A stretch of 64,000 nt of DNA from Neoalteromonas flava (GCF_002807685.1 NZ_PEAX01000003.1:838614-902613); one strand, 5' to 3'. Positions 35,759 through 45,327 are shown, counted from the stretch's first letter. Program-made: numbers and translations. The notes: a model not told the origin generated them from the sequence alone.

Positions 35759-36913
35759 TTAAAGTATTTCGGCTGCATCTGATAATAGACGACGCGCGAT
35801 GATTACGCGCATAATTTCATTGGTGCCTTCTAAGATCTGATGTACGCGCACATCGCGAACGTGACGCTCCAGCGGATATTCTTTGATGTAGCCATAGCCG
35901 CCATGGATCTGTAACGCTTCATTACATACTTTAAAACCAACATCAGTTGCAAAGCGTTTCGCCATAGCGCAATAAGTTGAGCGATCCGGGTGCTTATTGT
36001 CCACCTTGCTCGCCGCTAAGCGCACTAGTTGACGAGCCGCGACTAATTCAGTGTTCATATCAGCCAGTTTAAATTGCAGCGCTTGGAACGCCGCCAATGG
36101 CTTACCAAATTGTTGACGTTCATGCATGTAATCACGCGCAGTATTCAGTGCTTGTTGTGCTGTGCCTAGTGAACAGGTAGCAATATTGATTCTACCACCG
36201 TCCAGGCCTTGCATCGCCAACTTAAATCCATTCCCTTCCTGATCCAATAGAGCATGAGCAGGCAAGCGCACATTATCAAATGTAACCATTCGGGTTGGTT
36301 GCGCATTCCAGCCCATTTTTTCTTCAGCTTTACCATAACCAACACCTTCTGCATTGGCAGGAACCACAAACGCCGAAACCCCTTTCGCTCCCTCGCCACC
36401 GGTGCGCGCCATAACAACTAAAACATCGGTCGAGCCAGCGCCTGAAATAAACACTTTTGAGCCGTTTAATAGGTAATCATCGCCGTCGCGACGAGCACTG
36501 GATTTTAATGATGCCGCGTCAGAACCAGAACCGGGCTCTGTTAAACAGTAAGAAGCCAGCTTTTCACCGCTTACCAAGGCTTCGCACCATTCATTTTTGA
36601 TTGCCTCGCTGCCCCAAGTTGCGATCATCCATGTGGCCATATTATGAATCGTAAGCATTGCAGTGGTCGTCGTGCAGCCCATCGAAAGCTGTTCAAAAAT
36701 AATCGAAGAATCCAAACGGGATAGTCCTAGACCACCCGCTTCTTCCGGCGTATACAAGCCGCAAAAACCTAACTCCCCCGCTTGACGAAATGTAGCTACA
36801 GGAAACGTATGCTCACGGTCCCATTCAGCAGCAAAAGGCGCCAAGGCTTGATCAGAAAATTGTTTGGCAGTTTCCGCAAACGCCATTTGATCATCAGTTA
36901 ATTCGAAATTCAT
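35759..36913 (-). CDS. Isobutyryl-CoA (acyl-CoA) dehydrogenase
   Basis: The 384 aa flavoprotein has the acyl-CoA dehydrogenase signatures CLTEPGSGSDAASLK (FAD/substrate loop) and QIHGGYGYIKEYPLERHVRDVRV. A Glu in the ILEGTNEIMRVI block near residue 370 corresponds to the catalytic base of the family. By operon context it should oxidise isobutyryl-CoA to methacrylyl-CoA in valine degradation. The electron acceptor would be ETF, encoded elsewhere. It lies 14 bases after mmsA. Confidence 0.92.
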   Translation of the reverse strand: MNFELTDDQMAFAETAKQFSDQALAPFAAEWDREHTFPVATFRQAGELGFCGLYTPEEAGGLGLSRLDSSIIFEQLSMGCTTTTAMLTIHNMATWMIATWGSEAIKNEWCEALVSGEKLASYCLTEPGSGSDAASLKSSARRDGDDYLLNGSKVFISGAGSTDVLVVMARTGGEGAKGVSAFVVPANAEGVGYGKAEEKMGWNAQPTRMVTFDNVRLPAHALLDQEGNGFKLAMQGLDGGRINIATCSLGTAQQALNTARDYMHERQQFGKPLAAFQALQFKLADMNTELVAARQLVRLAASKVDNKHPDRSTYCAMAKRFATDVGFKVCNEALQIHGGYGYIKEYPLERHVRDVRVHQILEGTNEIMRVIIARRLLSDAAEIL

Positions 36914-36927
36914 ACCTCAAACTCCGC

Positions 36928-38418
36928 TTATCGCAATGAAATAGTCATGTTAGGGCCAGAAGGAATATCGTTTTCGACCCAGCGTGTTGTTATCGTTTTA
37001 GTTTCTGAGTAGAAACGGATCGCCTGCTTTCCGTAAGCATGCAAATCGCCATAGAATGAATTCTTCCAACCTGTAAACGAGAAGAAAGGTAGCGGTACCG
37101 GGATCGGAATATTGATTCCAACCTGACCGACTTCAACTTCACTCTGATATTTACGTGCAGCAGCGCCACTGTTTGTGAAAATAGACGTACCGTTGCCATA
37201 TGGATTGGCGTTCACAAGTGCCAGCGCTTCTTCTAGTGTATCTACACAGATACAGCACAACACAGGACCAAATATTTCTTCCTGATAAATACGCATATCA
37301 GTGGTTACGTTAGTAAATACCGTTGGGCCCACCCAGTTACCGGTTTCATAACCCGCAACAGTGACTTCAGAGCCATCAACTAAACATGTCGCTCCTTGAT
37401 CTTTACCTGATTGAATTAACTCAAGCACGCGCGCTTTTGCTTGCGGACTGATCAATGGACCAAATCCAGCATCTTTATCATCCCATAGACCAGGACGTAC
37501 TTGCGCGATCCGTTGTGCCAGCTCATCAACCCATTGCTGGCTTTCACCAACGAAAACAGCGACAGATATTGCCATACAACGCTGGCCAGCAGCGCCCACA
37601 GAAGCACCCACCATATTGTTGAGGACGTGCTCTTTATTAGCGTCTGGCATGATTACCGTATGATTTTTTGCACCCGCAAAACACTGCGCGCGCTTCATAT
37701 TTGCGGTTGCGGTGCGATAGATGTACTGACCAACAGGAACTGAGCCAACAAAAGAGACTGCTTTTACCGTCGGGTGATTCAATAAAATATCGACCTGCTC
37801 TTTGCCACCATGCACAATGTTTAGTACACCTTCTGGCGCACCAGCTTCAATGAATAATTCTGCTAAACGCATTGGCGTCAATGGATCTTGTTCAGACGGT
37901 TTCAACACAAAGGTGTTACCACACGCAATTGCCATTGGGAACATCCACAACGGGATCATCGCAGGAAAATTAAATGGGGTAATGCCAACGCAAACGCCCA
38001 ATGGTTGAATATAGCTATAGGTATCAATATTACGCGCCACATTCTCAACCGTTTCCCCCATCATCAGTGCTGGGATATTCATCGCTTGTTCAACTACTTC
38101 GATGCCCCGCCAGACATCACCTTTCGCGTCGTCAAACGTCTTACCGGTTTCACTCGCTAACAAGGTTGCCAATTCATCATGATGCTCTTTTAATAGATGT
38201 TGATAGCGCATCATCACGCGCGCACGCTCAGGCGTGGGAATCTTACGCCACGTTTCAAAGGCTTTTTCCGCAGCTGCGATCGCCGCTTCAACTTCACTGT
38301 CAGTGGCAACTGGAGCTTGTGCGATCCCTTGGTTATTAGCAGGATTAGTAACGGTAATAAATTGTTCAGTTTGCGACTCAACGAATTCACCGTTGATCAG
38401 TAGAGGGACAGTTTGCAT
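36928..38418 (-). CDS. mmsA: Methylmalonate-semialdehyde dehydrogenase (CoA-acylating)
   Basis: This 496 aa aldehyde dehydrogenase converts methylmalonate semialdehyde to propionyl-CoA. Family blocks are [21 protein letters not shown] near residue 145, [12 protein letters not shown] near 230 and [11 protein letters not shown] near 285 with the catalytic Cys. The C-terminal part has [33 protein letters not shown], which is diagnostic of MmsA. I start it at 38418 (MQTVPLL): AAGG lies seven bases upstream, whereas the ATG six bases earlier is too close and the further upstream start has no site. It is the first gene of the four-gene valine operon and has a palindromic operator-like site 51-68 bases upstream. 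Confidence 0.95.
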   Translation of the reverse strand: MQTVPLLINGEFVESQTEQFITVTNPANNQGIAQAPVATDSEVEAAIAAAEKAFETWRKIPTPERARVMMRYQHLLKEHHDELATLLASETGKTFDDAKGDVWRGIEVVEQAMNIPALMMGETVENVARNIDTYSYIQPLGVCVGITPFNFPAMIPLWMFPMAIACGNTFVLKPSEQDPLTPMRLAELFIEAGAPEGVLNIVHGGKEQVDILLNHPTVKAVSFVGSVPVGQYIYRTATANMKRAQCFAGAKNHTVIMPDANKEHVLNNMVGASVGAAGQRCMAISVAVFVGESQQWVDELAQRIAQVRPGLWDDKDAGFGPLISPQAKARVLELIQSGKDQGATCLVDGSEVTVAGYETGNWVGPTVFTNVTTDMRIYQEEIFGPVLCCICVDTLEEALALVNANPYGNGTSIFTNSGAAARKYQSEVEVGQVGINIPIPVPLPFFSFTGWKNSFYGDLHAYGKQAIRFYSETKTITTRWVENDIPSGPNMTISLR

Positions 38419-38468
38419 GGACATACCTTGGTTCACGAAAATATAGGATAACAATACCTTCATCTTAC

Positions 38469-38486
38469 CTTGACGTAAACGTCAAG
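38469..38486. promoter_or_regulatory. Palindromic operator, LiuR-like
   Basis: CTTGACGT and ACGTCAAG form perfect 8-bp arms around AA, 51-68 bases before the mmsA start codon. To my knowledge the MerR-family regulator LiuR of branched-chain amino acid and fatty acid catabolism in Alteromonadales-type bacteria recognises ACGTnnACGT-centred palindromes of this kind. Position before a valine operon fits. No liuR gene is in the window. Confidence 0.65.
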
Positions 38487-38733
38487 TGGTCTTACATCCA
38501 AATCCATCTTGTAAAATAAATGTGACGCAATTCTTTAAACTGTCCGGTTTGTAGTATTTATAAGCCCATCTGATATTACTTTTGCTATGTAAACAGCCTG
38601 CTCGGACTGTTTTTGCGACATATTTAAAGACTAGAAAGGTTATTATTAACAATACATAAACATTATTCTGATAATGATGTTTTTCGGTCAACTTGATATG
38701 CTGGGTCAAGATGCTCATTTAATAACCAATGTT

Positions 38734-40419
38734 ATGCCGCAAAATTTACGCTTAGCCATCGTTGAAGACAATGCCAGTGCGCGGACTCACCTACGCAGTC
38801 ATTTAATTGCACTGGGCAACCTTGAGATTTTCAGTTTTAGTAATGGTAAAGAATTAAAGGCAGCATTGCGTACCCAATCGGTTGATATTGTGGTCAGTGA
38901 TTTTCACTTGGGACAAAATAAAAATGGTGTGGATTGGATAAAAAACCTGCAAAAAGCTGAATTGCTCAAGCCCTCTACTGGCATAATATTTATCACCTCT
39001 GATCAAACTGCGCAAACCATCGGGCAAATCCTTGACATTCAACCCGACTTTCTACTGGTAAAGCCCTATACCATGCGCACCATCAAAAAAGTGATCACAC
39101 AGTATCTAAACATAAGAAGTCTAACGACTGGGGTGTTAAATGCACTAGATACCAATGAGCCTACGAATGCGTTAACTCAGTTAGACAAGGTCATTAAAAA
39201 ACCTGCAGCAAAGCGTTATTCCATGCATTTATTGAAATTGCGTGCTCGCATTTTGATGTTAATGAAAGACTATGCACGTGCTATGGCGCTTTATGAGTCC
39301 GTATTGCAGCGTTCCAGCAGTGTGATTTGGGCGCGTTGGGGTAAGATCCGTTGTCTATTTATGCAAGGTGATTGGGATAAATGTCAACAAGCCATTAGTG
39401 ATCTTCTCGATTTGCAACTAACGCAAAATAAAGCCTATGAGTGGTTGGCGTGCATCGCATTTGAAGAAAAGAATTTCGCCAGAGCTGAGCAATGGTTAGA
39501 TCACATCAAAATGAGTGAATTAACGTTACAGGCGACGCGCCTCAAAACCTTAACTTACCAAATGCAGCAGCGTGTAGATGACGCAATTGAACTACTCGAA
39601 CGCAAACGTATCAGCCAAATGAGCGTTAGGGAGCAAAGAGATGAACTGACTTTTGAATTAGCCGATTGTCACATGCGCCATGCGCTCTCAAGCAAAGATC
39701 AAGAACGGGAAGAAAGTCTGCATAAAGCACGTCGCTTGATTGGTGCTGCAGGGCGTAATACAACGGATAGACAAGCACAGCAAAGGCGTGACTACATGCT
39801 AAGTTTTGCTCATGTATTAGAAGGCGATACTGAAAAAGCACAGCGTCTACTCGAAAGTGACTGGATGCATGACTTTTCGCGTTCTGAAATATCCACAATG
39901 ATGATTGCTGCTCAGGTTTGGTTTGGCGTTGGCGATGAGGAACGGTCTAAACAGATCCTCGAGCTTTGTGCACTTAAATCCGCATCGCTGGATGACCAGA
40001 TTGAACATGTAATGGTAGAAACCCAACGAATTCAAAGTGAAAAAGCGATCGGTCTGGCAGAACAATCAGCGATTACCCACAACCAAAAAGGTACTGAAGC
40101 GTTCGTTGCCGATCTTAACGAGACCGCGCTGGAACATTTTTTTGCGGCGCATAAATTAGCCGAAGATATTCCGGCGTTTGCCATTAACCTGCTACAAAGC
40201 ATGCTCAGAGAGCACCGGTCCAATTATCGTGGAATACATGCCCTTGCGCTTTTAGATGCCATTCAACGCCAACCTTTATCGGCAACTAATCGGCAACGTA
40301 TCGACGAGCTAAGTGACATTATTCACGCCGATTACCAGCATTATTTAATGCCACATAGTACGACCGCAACAGACGTTGCAAGTGAAGTGGTAACAGCAAC
40401 TGAGTCAATCACCCATTGA
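38734..40419 (+). CDS. Response regulator with C-terminal TPR-like repeats (copy 2)
   Basis: Taking the Met at 38734 as start (MPQNLRLAIVEDN), the product is 561 aa; an upstream in-frame ATG at 38674 would add 20 residues, and no clear ribosome binding site decides. The receiver domain (about residues 5-125) has the acidic ED pair, a phospho-acceptor Asp in VVSDFHLGQNKNG, and Lys in FLLVKPYT. The remaining about 430 residues are helical repeats of TPR type (for example DYARAMALYESVL and NFARAEQWLDHI). It is a paralog of the protein at 18213-19862, sharing layout and the SDxHLGQxKNG loop. It is also without an adjacent kinase or DNA-binding domain. It is convergent with the next gene and overlaps it by 11 bases. 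Confidence 0.87.
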   Translation: MPQNLRLAIVEDNASARTHLRSHLIALGNLEIFSFSNGKELKAALRTQSVDIVVSDFHLGQNKNGVDWIKNLQKAELLKPSTGIIFITSDQTAQTIGQILDIQPDFLLVKPYTMRTIKKVITQYLNIRSLTTGVLNALDTNEPTNALTQLDKVIKKPAAKRYSMHLLKLRARILMLMKDYARAMALYESVLQRSSSVIWARWGKIRCLFMQGDWDKCQQAISDLLDLQLTQNKAYEWLACIAFEEKNFARAEQWLDHIKMSELTLQATRLKTLTYQMQQRVDDAIELLERKRISQMSVREQRDELTFELADCHMRHALSSKDQEREESLHKARRLIGAAGRNTTDRQAQQRRDYMLSFAHVLEGDTEKAQRLLESDWMHDFSRSEISTMMIAAQVWFGVGDEERSKQILELCALKSASLDDQIEHVMVETQRIQSEKAIGLAEQSAITHNQKGTEAFVADLNETALEHFFAAHKLAEDIPAFAINLLQSMLREHRSNYRGIHALALLDAIQRQPLSATNRQRIDELSDIIHADYQHYLMPHSTTATDVASEVVTATESITH

Positions 40420-41281
40420 AGCGACGCAGTAAACTTGATGTATCATTGCGCCCACCGCCTAACGCCTGAACATCCGCATAAAACTGATCAACCAATGCTG
40501 TCAATGGCAAGCGAGCGCCGTGTTTATCAGCCTCTGCTAACGCTATTCCTAAGTCTTTGCGCATCCAATCAACGGCAAACCCAAAATCATAATCACCTCG
40601 CAGCATTGTTGTTGCTCGGTTTTGCATTTGCCAAGATTGTGCGGCCCCCTGACTAATAGTCTCGATTACCGCCGCACAATCGAGCCCTGCGCGCTGGCCA
40701 AAATGCAATGCTTCAGCCAATCCTTGCACTGTGCCCGCAATACAGATCTGATTCATCATCTTGGCCTGCTGTCCAGCGCCACATTCACCAATAAGTCGAG
40801 CACATCTTGAATAGTGTGACAGTGTTTCAACCACAGCATCAAACACGGGTTGTTGACCGCCTAACATAATGGTTAACTGCCCATTTACAGCACCGGCCTG
40901 CCCGCCCGAAACAGGCGCATCCAAAAAACCGATTGCGTGTTTAGTGCACGCAGCTTCCAACTCTCTTGCAAGCGCTGCTGATGCAGTGGTGTGATCAACT
41001 AAAACTGCGCCGCCTTCTGCACCTGCTAACACCCCGTCGTCACCATAGACTACTGAACGCACATCATCATCGTTACCAACACATAACAATACTAATTGCG
41101 CGCCATTAGCTGCCTCACGCGGCGTAGCAAACGCTTCGCCAGTGTATTCAGTACACCACTTTTGCGCTTTAGCCGCAGTGCGATTGTATACGCGTACATT
41201 TAAACCAGCATTCGCAAGGTGTCCTGCCATTGGGTATCCCATAACACCTAAGCCAATGAAAGCCACTTCAGTTATTTGCAT
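40409..41281 (-). CDS. NAD(P)-dependent beta-hydroxyacid dehydrogenase
   Basis: This 290 aa member of the 3-hydroxyisobutyrate dehydrogenase/tartronate semialdehyde reductase family has FIGLGVMGYPMAGHL, DAPVSGGQAGAVNGQL, catalytic Lys in GAGQQAKMMNQI, and VDWMRKDLGIA. It is distinct from the MmsB in the valine operon: the sequence is divergent and it stands alone, convergent with the response-regulator/TPR gene. The substrate cannot be told; candidates are tartronate semialdehyde, succinic semialdehyde or glyoxylate-type substrates. Confidence 0.88.
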   Translation of the reverse strand: MQITEVAFIGLGVMGYPMAGHLANAGLNVRVYNRTAAKAQKWCTEYTGEAFATPREAANGAQLVLLCVGNDDDVRSVVYGDDGVLAGAEGGAVLVDHTTASAALARELEAACTKHAIGFLDAPVSGGQAGAVNGQLTIMLGGQQPVFDAVVETLSHYSRCARLIGECGAGQQAKMMNQICIAGTVQGLAEALHFGQRAGLDCAAVIETISQGAAQSWQMQNRATTMLRGDYDFGFAVDWMRKDLGIALAEADKHGARLPLTALVDQFYADVQALGGGRNDTSSLLRRFNG

Positions 41282-41439
41282 TACTTGTTCTCATCATTTA
41301 ACCAATCAGTACAGAGTGTAACTTTGACACACGGCGCAATACAAATGCTTCGAGTTTTAATGCCACCGACACAAAGTTTGGTTTATACTTGCCAAGAATG
41401 AGAAGGGTTCGAGAGCGCTAACAATATAAGGAATGGTTC

Positions 41440-41922
41440 ATGCCACAATCTATTTACCAACACGAAGTCACTTTGAATAATGGCGAACTTAAATCACTGA
41501 ACGATTATGCTGGTCAGGTGATTTTAATCGTTAATACTGCTAGCAAGTGTGGTTTCACTCCTCAGTACGACGGCCTTCAGGCGCTATATGAGGAATATAA
41601 AGATCGTGGTTTTACCATCTTAGCATTCCCGTGTGACCAGTTTGGTCATCAAGAGCCTGGCGACGATAATGAGATCCAGCAGTTTTGTTCACTAAATTTC
41701 AATGTGTCCTTTCCGCTGTTTAAAAAAATTGAAGTTAATGGTGATGAAGCATCTCCCTTATTCAAGCAACTTAAAGAAGAAGCGCCGGGCCTACTAGGCA
41801 GCAAAGGCATAAAGTGGAACTTCACTAAGTTCTTAGTCGATCGTAACGGTAATACGGTTGAACGTTTCGCGCCGGCAACAAAGCCTGAAGCGTTGAAACG
41901 AAAAATTGAAGAACTTCTGTAA
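41440..41922 (+). CDS. Glutathione peroxidase (BtuE-type)
   Basis: The 160 aa protein is a non-selenium glutathione peroxidase that reduces peroxides with thioredoxin or glutathione. Its peroxidatic Cys lies in NTASKCGFTPQY near residue 36, followed by FPCDQFGHQEPG near residue 68 and KWNFTKFLVDRNG near residue 128 with the catalytic Trp and Asn. It lacks a signal peptide. The D-2-hydroxyacid dehydrogenase gene follows 11 bases later in the same orientation. Confidence 0.94.
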   Translation: MPQSIYQHEVTLNNGELKSLNDYAGQVILIVNTASKCGFTPQYDGLQALYEEYKDRGFTILAFPCDQFGHQEPGDDNEIQQFCSLNFNVSFPLFKKIEVNGDEASPLFKQLKEEAPGLLGSKGIKWNFTKFLVDRNGNTVERFAPATKPEALKRKIEELL

Positions 41923-41933
41923 AAGGTATATCG

Positions 41934-42932
41934 ATGGCGCCCGCCAATGTCGGTTTTTTCAGTAGCAAGCCATACGATCAAACCGTATTTGAGCCGCTTT
42001 GTTCAGCACACAACATTCGGCTCCAGCATTTTGAAGCCAGACTGGATATAAGCACCGTAGCACTAGCAAAAGGCTGCTCAACCATTTGTGTTTTTGTCAA
42101 TGATGAGCTCAATGCAAGTGTAATTGACGCATTGGCTGACATTGGCGTGAAGCACATCGCGTTACGGTGTGCTGGCTACAATAATGTAGATATTCCGCAA
42201 TGCAAAACACATGGAATAAAAGTCAGCCATGTGCCCGTATATTCTCCTGAAGCAGTCGCTGAACATGCGATGGCGCTGATTTTGACGCTAAACCGCAAAA
42301 TGCATAAAGCCTATAATCGCGTAAAAGAAGGCAATTTCGCACTTCATGGTCTAATGGGCTTCACCATGAAAGACAAGACCGTTGGCGTGATTGGGACGGG
42401 GCATATCGGAAAGGCATTTATACGTATTCTTAATGGGTTTGGCTGTAATGTCGTTGCATACGATCCCTACCCTGAACCCTCGCTTGAACTCTCGCAATGC
42501 CGATATGTCTCACTCGCTGAGCTTTTTTCAGCCAGCGATATTATTAGCCTGCATTGCCCCTTGACTGCCGAGAATCAGCATATGATCAACGCTGCGGCAA
42601 TCACCAGCATGCGCCCCGGCGTTATGCTAATTAATACCTCAAGGGGGGGATTGATTGATACACAGGCTCTGATCCAAGGCCTTAAGTCAAAACAAATCGG
42701 TTATGTAGGGCTCGATGTGTACGAAATGGAATCCGAACTATTTTTTCGCGATCACAGTTGCGACGTTATCCAAGATGACATATTCCAGCGCTTATCAACC
42801 TTCCACAATGTCCTCATCACCGGCCATCAAGGATTTTTTACCCGCGAAGCGCTCGATGAAATTGCCCACACTACGCTGGCGAATATTACTGCCTGTAACC
42901 AGGGCCAATGTGATCCTGCCCAGTTTCTGTAA
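41934..42932 (+). CDS. ldhA: D-lactate dehydrogenase-family 2-hydroxyacid dehydrogenase
   Basis: The 332 aa NAD-dependent enzyme resembles fermentative D-lactate dehydrogenase. Motifs are the nucleotide-binding VGVIGTGHIGKAFIRIL near residue 148, the substrate-binding CAGYNNVD near 78, catalytic Arg and Glu around NTSRGGLIDT and GLDVYEMES, and catalytic His in ITGHQGFFT near 295. The length equals E. coli LdhA (329 aa). It lies directly after the peroxidase gene. Related 2-hydroxyacid dehydrogenases could share these motifs, but the FFRDHS and DDIFQRL blocks agree with LdhA. Confidence 0.88.
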   Translation: MAPANVGFFSSKPYDQTVFEPLCSAHNIRLQHFEARLDISTVALAKGCSTICVFVNDELNASVIDALADIGVKHIALRCAGYNNVDIPQCKTHGIKVSHVPVYSPEAVAEHAMALILTLNRKMHKAYNRVKEGNFALHGLMGFTMKDKTVGVIGTGHIGKAFIRILNGFGCNVVAYDPYPEPSLELSQCRYVSLAELFSASDIISLHCPLTAENQHMINAAAITSMRPGVMLINTSRGGLIDTQALIQGLKSKQIGYVGLDVYEMESELFFRDHSCDVIQDDIFQRLSTFHNVLITGHQGFFTREALDEIAHTTLANITACNQGQCDPAQFL

Positions 42933-42936
42933 GCAT

Positions 42937-43668
42937 TCAACGGGCTATCGAACGGCCACCATCAACTTTTAGTGCACTACCCGTTACGAACGTATTTCTT
43001 AAAAGGTAATCCACCGCTTGTATTAGTGGTTCAAAGCCTGCTTCTCGCTGGATTAGACTATTGGTTAAGACATCCTGCTTTGCAGCAGTCGTGTGCTCCG
43101 GCAAAAATTGCATCGTTCCTGGTTGAATACTATTTACCCGAATTAAAGGTGCTAACCGCTTCGCTAACGACAACGTCAAATTATCTAACCCTGCTTTCGT
43201 TGCAGAGTAATAGGCGCGACCTGGTTTTGGATTCAATGAATAAATATCGGTAATGTTGATGATCAAGCCTGTATCACCATTGGCTCTCGCAACATATTGT
43301 GTGGCAAACCATTCTGCCAGTGCAGCTGGGAAAGCCATGTGAACGTTCGTTAGAGCCTGCAGTTGAGCAAAAATATCTTCTCCTGTCACATCATCTTCAA
43401 ATAGCGACGCATTATTAATTAATAGATCATAAGAAACCTCACCAAGTGTGCTTTTGACACACGCGAATCCGGCTTCCGAATAATCATTAATCGGTATTAT
43501 GGTTAACCGCTCAGGATGCTTTTGCTGAAAGCTTGATAAGTCGTCACTGGAATGTCTAGAGATTGCTACTACCGAATCCCCCAAATTAAGAAAATGTTCT
43601 ACTAGAGAAAGACCAAAGCGCCGCGCGGCTCCCGTGATCAGAATTTGCCGCCCTGATTTATTCTGCAT
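42937..43668 (-). CDS. folM: Dihydromonapterin/dihydrofolate reductase FolM (short-chain dehydrogenase)
   Basis: The 243 aa short-chain dehydrogenase starts with ILITGAARRFGLSLVEHFL (Rossmann glycine motif; FolM-like G-x-x-R-R-x-G), has NNASLF, the catalytic Ser/Thr region NITDIYS, the Tyr-Lys pair in YYSATKAG and the ending TGSALKVDGGRSI. These agree with FolM, which makes tetrahydromonapterin. The start is the ATG at 43668: GGAG lies six bases upstream, and the other ATG 12 bases earlier has no site. It overlaps the end of the cyclophilin gene by 11 bases and is convergent with ldhA. Confidence 0.88.
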   Translation of the reverse strand: MQNKSGRQILITGAARRFGLSLVEHFLNLGDSVVAISRHSSDDLSSFQQKHPERLTIIPINDYSEAGFACVKSTLGEVSYDLLINNASLFEDDVTGEDIFAQLQALTNVHMAFPAALAEWFATQYVARANGDTGLIINITDIYSLNPKPGRAYYSATKAGLDNLTLSLAKRLAPLIRVNSIQPGTMQFLPEHTTAAKQDVLTNSLIQREAGFEPLIQAVDYLLRNTFVTGSALKVDGGRSIAR

Positions 43669-44560
43669 CAGAAGCTCCATGCTCGGCCACTCGAATGCTC
43701 GGTCGATAATAGCAAACATCAAGGTTTCCGCTACCTTGATAATGGTAGAACGGATTGGTCAGGTTACGAGCATTTGTCAGGCGCTGCTGAAATGCTGATG
43801 ATTGTGTATTCTGACGCCATAACTGAAGCTGTTTGTGAGCTGGAACGGCATTGCCCATCCGTGCGGATAATATTCGAGTTCGCTGTGCTGGGTCATCAAT
43901 TACACCGCCATTTTTTGCGCCATCGCCACGATGAAAACGCTGCGCTACCTGCATTCCATATACCACTTGCCCGATAATACTCATGTTACGGTCTAGGTGA
44001 CGCGGTGCCTGTCCCAATACGATATAAAACTCAGTAGTCGCTGAATCAGCAGCATTACTGCGTGCCATCGCGACGGCACCAGGACAGTGCAATAACCATT
44101 GACGGTTATCATTAACATTTAGCCCGGCTGGAAATCCATCAATAAATCCAGTTGCTTGGGCAAGAAACTCCGGTGACTGAACAACCTCAAACGCCAACAA
44201 GTTTTTGCTATGTGAACGACTAAACTCGGCATTAACAGGAGATTTGAACGCACTCTGCTTCGTTTCAGCAAGATCACCCGCTTGAGCGACAAAACCATCA
44301 ATAACCCGATAAAAATCTAGACCATCATAAAAACCTTCCTGCACCAGATCACGAAAGCGTTGTGTATTGTTCGGAGCCACACTATCCGTCAATTGTATAA
44401 TGACCAACCCTGCATCAGTCGTGATATAAACTAATTGCTCTTGCGGAATAAGCGTTTCTTCAGATACCTCAGACGCCTCGCTCGCATAAACCAGTGCTGC
44501 GCCCCCGTAGACTAAGAGTATGCCCAGCCCCTGAATAATGTGCTTGAAGTAACGGATCAT
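43658..44560 (-). CDS. Cyclophilin-type peptidyl-prolyl isomerase, exported
   Basis: The 300 aa product has an N-terminal hydrophobic signal sequence (about residues 5-27) and then a cyclophilin domain from about residue 40 (VYITTDAGLVIIQLTDSVAPNNTQRFRDLVQEGFYDGLDFYRVIDGFVAQAGD). The C-terminal segment has an ARSNAADSATTEFYIVLG block. It should act as a periplasmic proline isomerase/foldase. I start it at 44560 (MIRYFK), whose ATG overlaps the cmoM stop (ATGA); the 15 upstream in-frame codons lie inside cmoM. It precedes folM in a coupled minus-strand set. Confidence 0.88.
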   Translation of the reverse strand: MIRYFKHIIQGLGILLVYGGAALVYASEASEVSEETLIPQEQLVYITTDAGLVIIQLTDSVAPNNTQRFRDLVQEGFYDGLDFYRVIDGFVAQAGDLAETKQSAFKSPVNAEFSRSHSKNLLAFEVVQSPEFLAQATGFIDGFPAGLNVNDNRQWLLHCPGAVAMARSNAADSATTEFYIVLGQAPRHLDRNMSIIGQVVYGMQVAQRFHRGDGAKNGGVIDDPAQRTRILSARMGNAVPAHKQLQLWRQNTQSSAFQQRLTNARNLTNPFYHYQGSGNLDVCYYRPSIRVAEHGASDAE

Positions 44561-45321
44561 GCTCCAGCCTTGCGTGCAATGATATGAAAGTATTTCCCTA
44601 GCCATTTGTATGGTTCCTGTGTGCTATATTCTAGTTCTAATGCGAGTAAATCATCGTAATGCGTTATTTGCTGTTGTCGGTCACGCATATAATCGTGAAA
44701 ACAACGAATACCTGCACTAAGTTCAATACTAAGCCCTTGTTGCAATAAATAATTCATTATCACCTTTGGGCGCTGCGGATTATTAGGATTCAGGCGCACT
44801 CGGTTCTTAGTTATCAAGCCCCGACGAATGAGATCAAAATTGCCATACAATGCGTTGCCAAATAAGCTCGCATCGTAATTAAAAAATGTTAGGCTCAAAA
44901 AACCGTCGTTACGAAGTAAGGTTAATAATTTATCGATGATTTGCAGTGGATGCTGTGTCCATTCGAGTACGGCGTGACAAAATACAGCGTCAAACTGCGG
45001 TAAGTTTAGCGATTGCAGATCCTGACAAGTAAATTCAACTCGCTCGCCGTAGGCGGCCAATTTTTCCTGAGCTAAAGTGATAGCATCGGCAGAAATATCA
45101 TTCACATGGACTTTGTGTTCGTGCACGAGTGCAAGTTTAGCCATTGCGCCGGTACCACCGCCGATATCTATAATAGAAAGCGGTGAACAATCAGTTAGGT
45201 AAGGTGACAGTTGATGAGCCAATACCGCTTCTCGTAATCGGCCCTTACTCGTCCCATAGATATTTTTATCAAACTTACTCGCTATGCCGTCAAAGCTTTG
45301 ATCCGGTTTGTCTGCACTCAT
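44557..45321 (-). CDS. cmoM: tRNA 5-carboxymethoxyuridine methyltransferase
   Basis: The 254 aa class I methyltransferase closely follows E. coli CmoM (SmtA). It shows FDGIASKFDKNIYGTSKGRLR at the start, DIGGGTGAMAKLAL as the SAM-binding loop, FCHAVLEWTQHP, FFNYDASLFGNALYGNFD and the ending EPYKWLGKYFHIIARK. CmoM methylates cmo5U34 in certain tRNAs to mcmo5U. The neighbouring TrhO elsewhere in the window makes the hydroxyuridine precursor of the pathway. It lies six bases after ybgI and overlaps the cyclophilin start. Confidence 0.93.
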   Translation of the reverse strand: MSADKPDQSFDGIASKFDKNIYGTSKGRLREAVLAHQLSPYLTDCSPLSIIDIGGGTGAMAKLALVHEHKVHVNDISADAITLAQEKLAAYGERVEFTCQDLQSLNLPQFDAVFCHAVLEWTQHPLQIIDKLLTLLRNDGFLSLTFFNYDASLFGNALYGNFDLIRRGLITKNRVRLNPNNPQRPKVIMNYLLQQGLSIELSAGIRCFHDYMRDRQQQITHYDDLLALELEYSTQEPYKWLGKYFHIIARKAGA

Positions 45322-45327
45322 GGTAAA

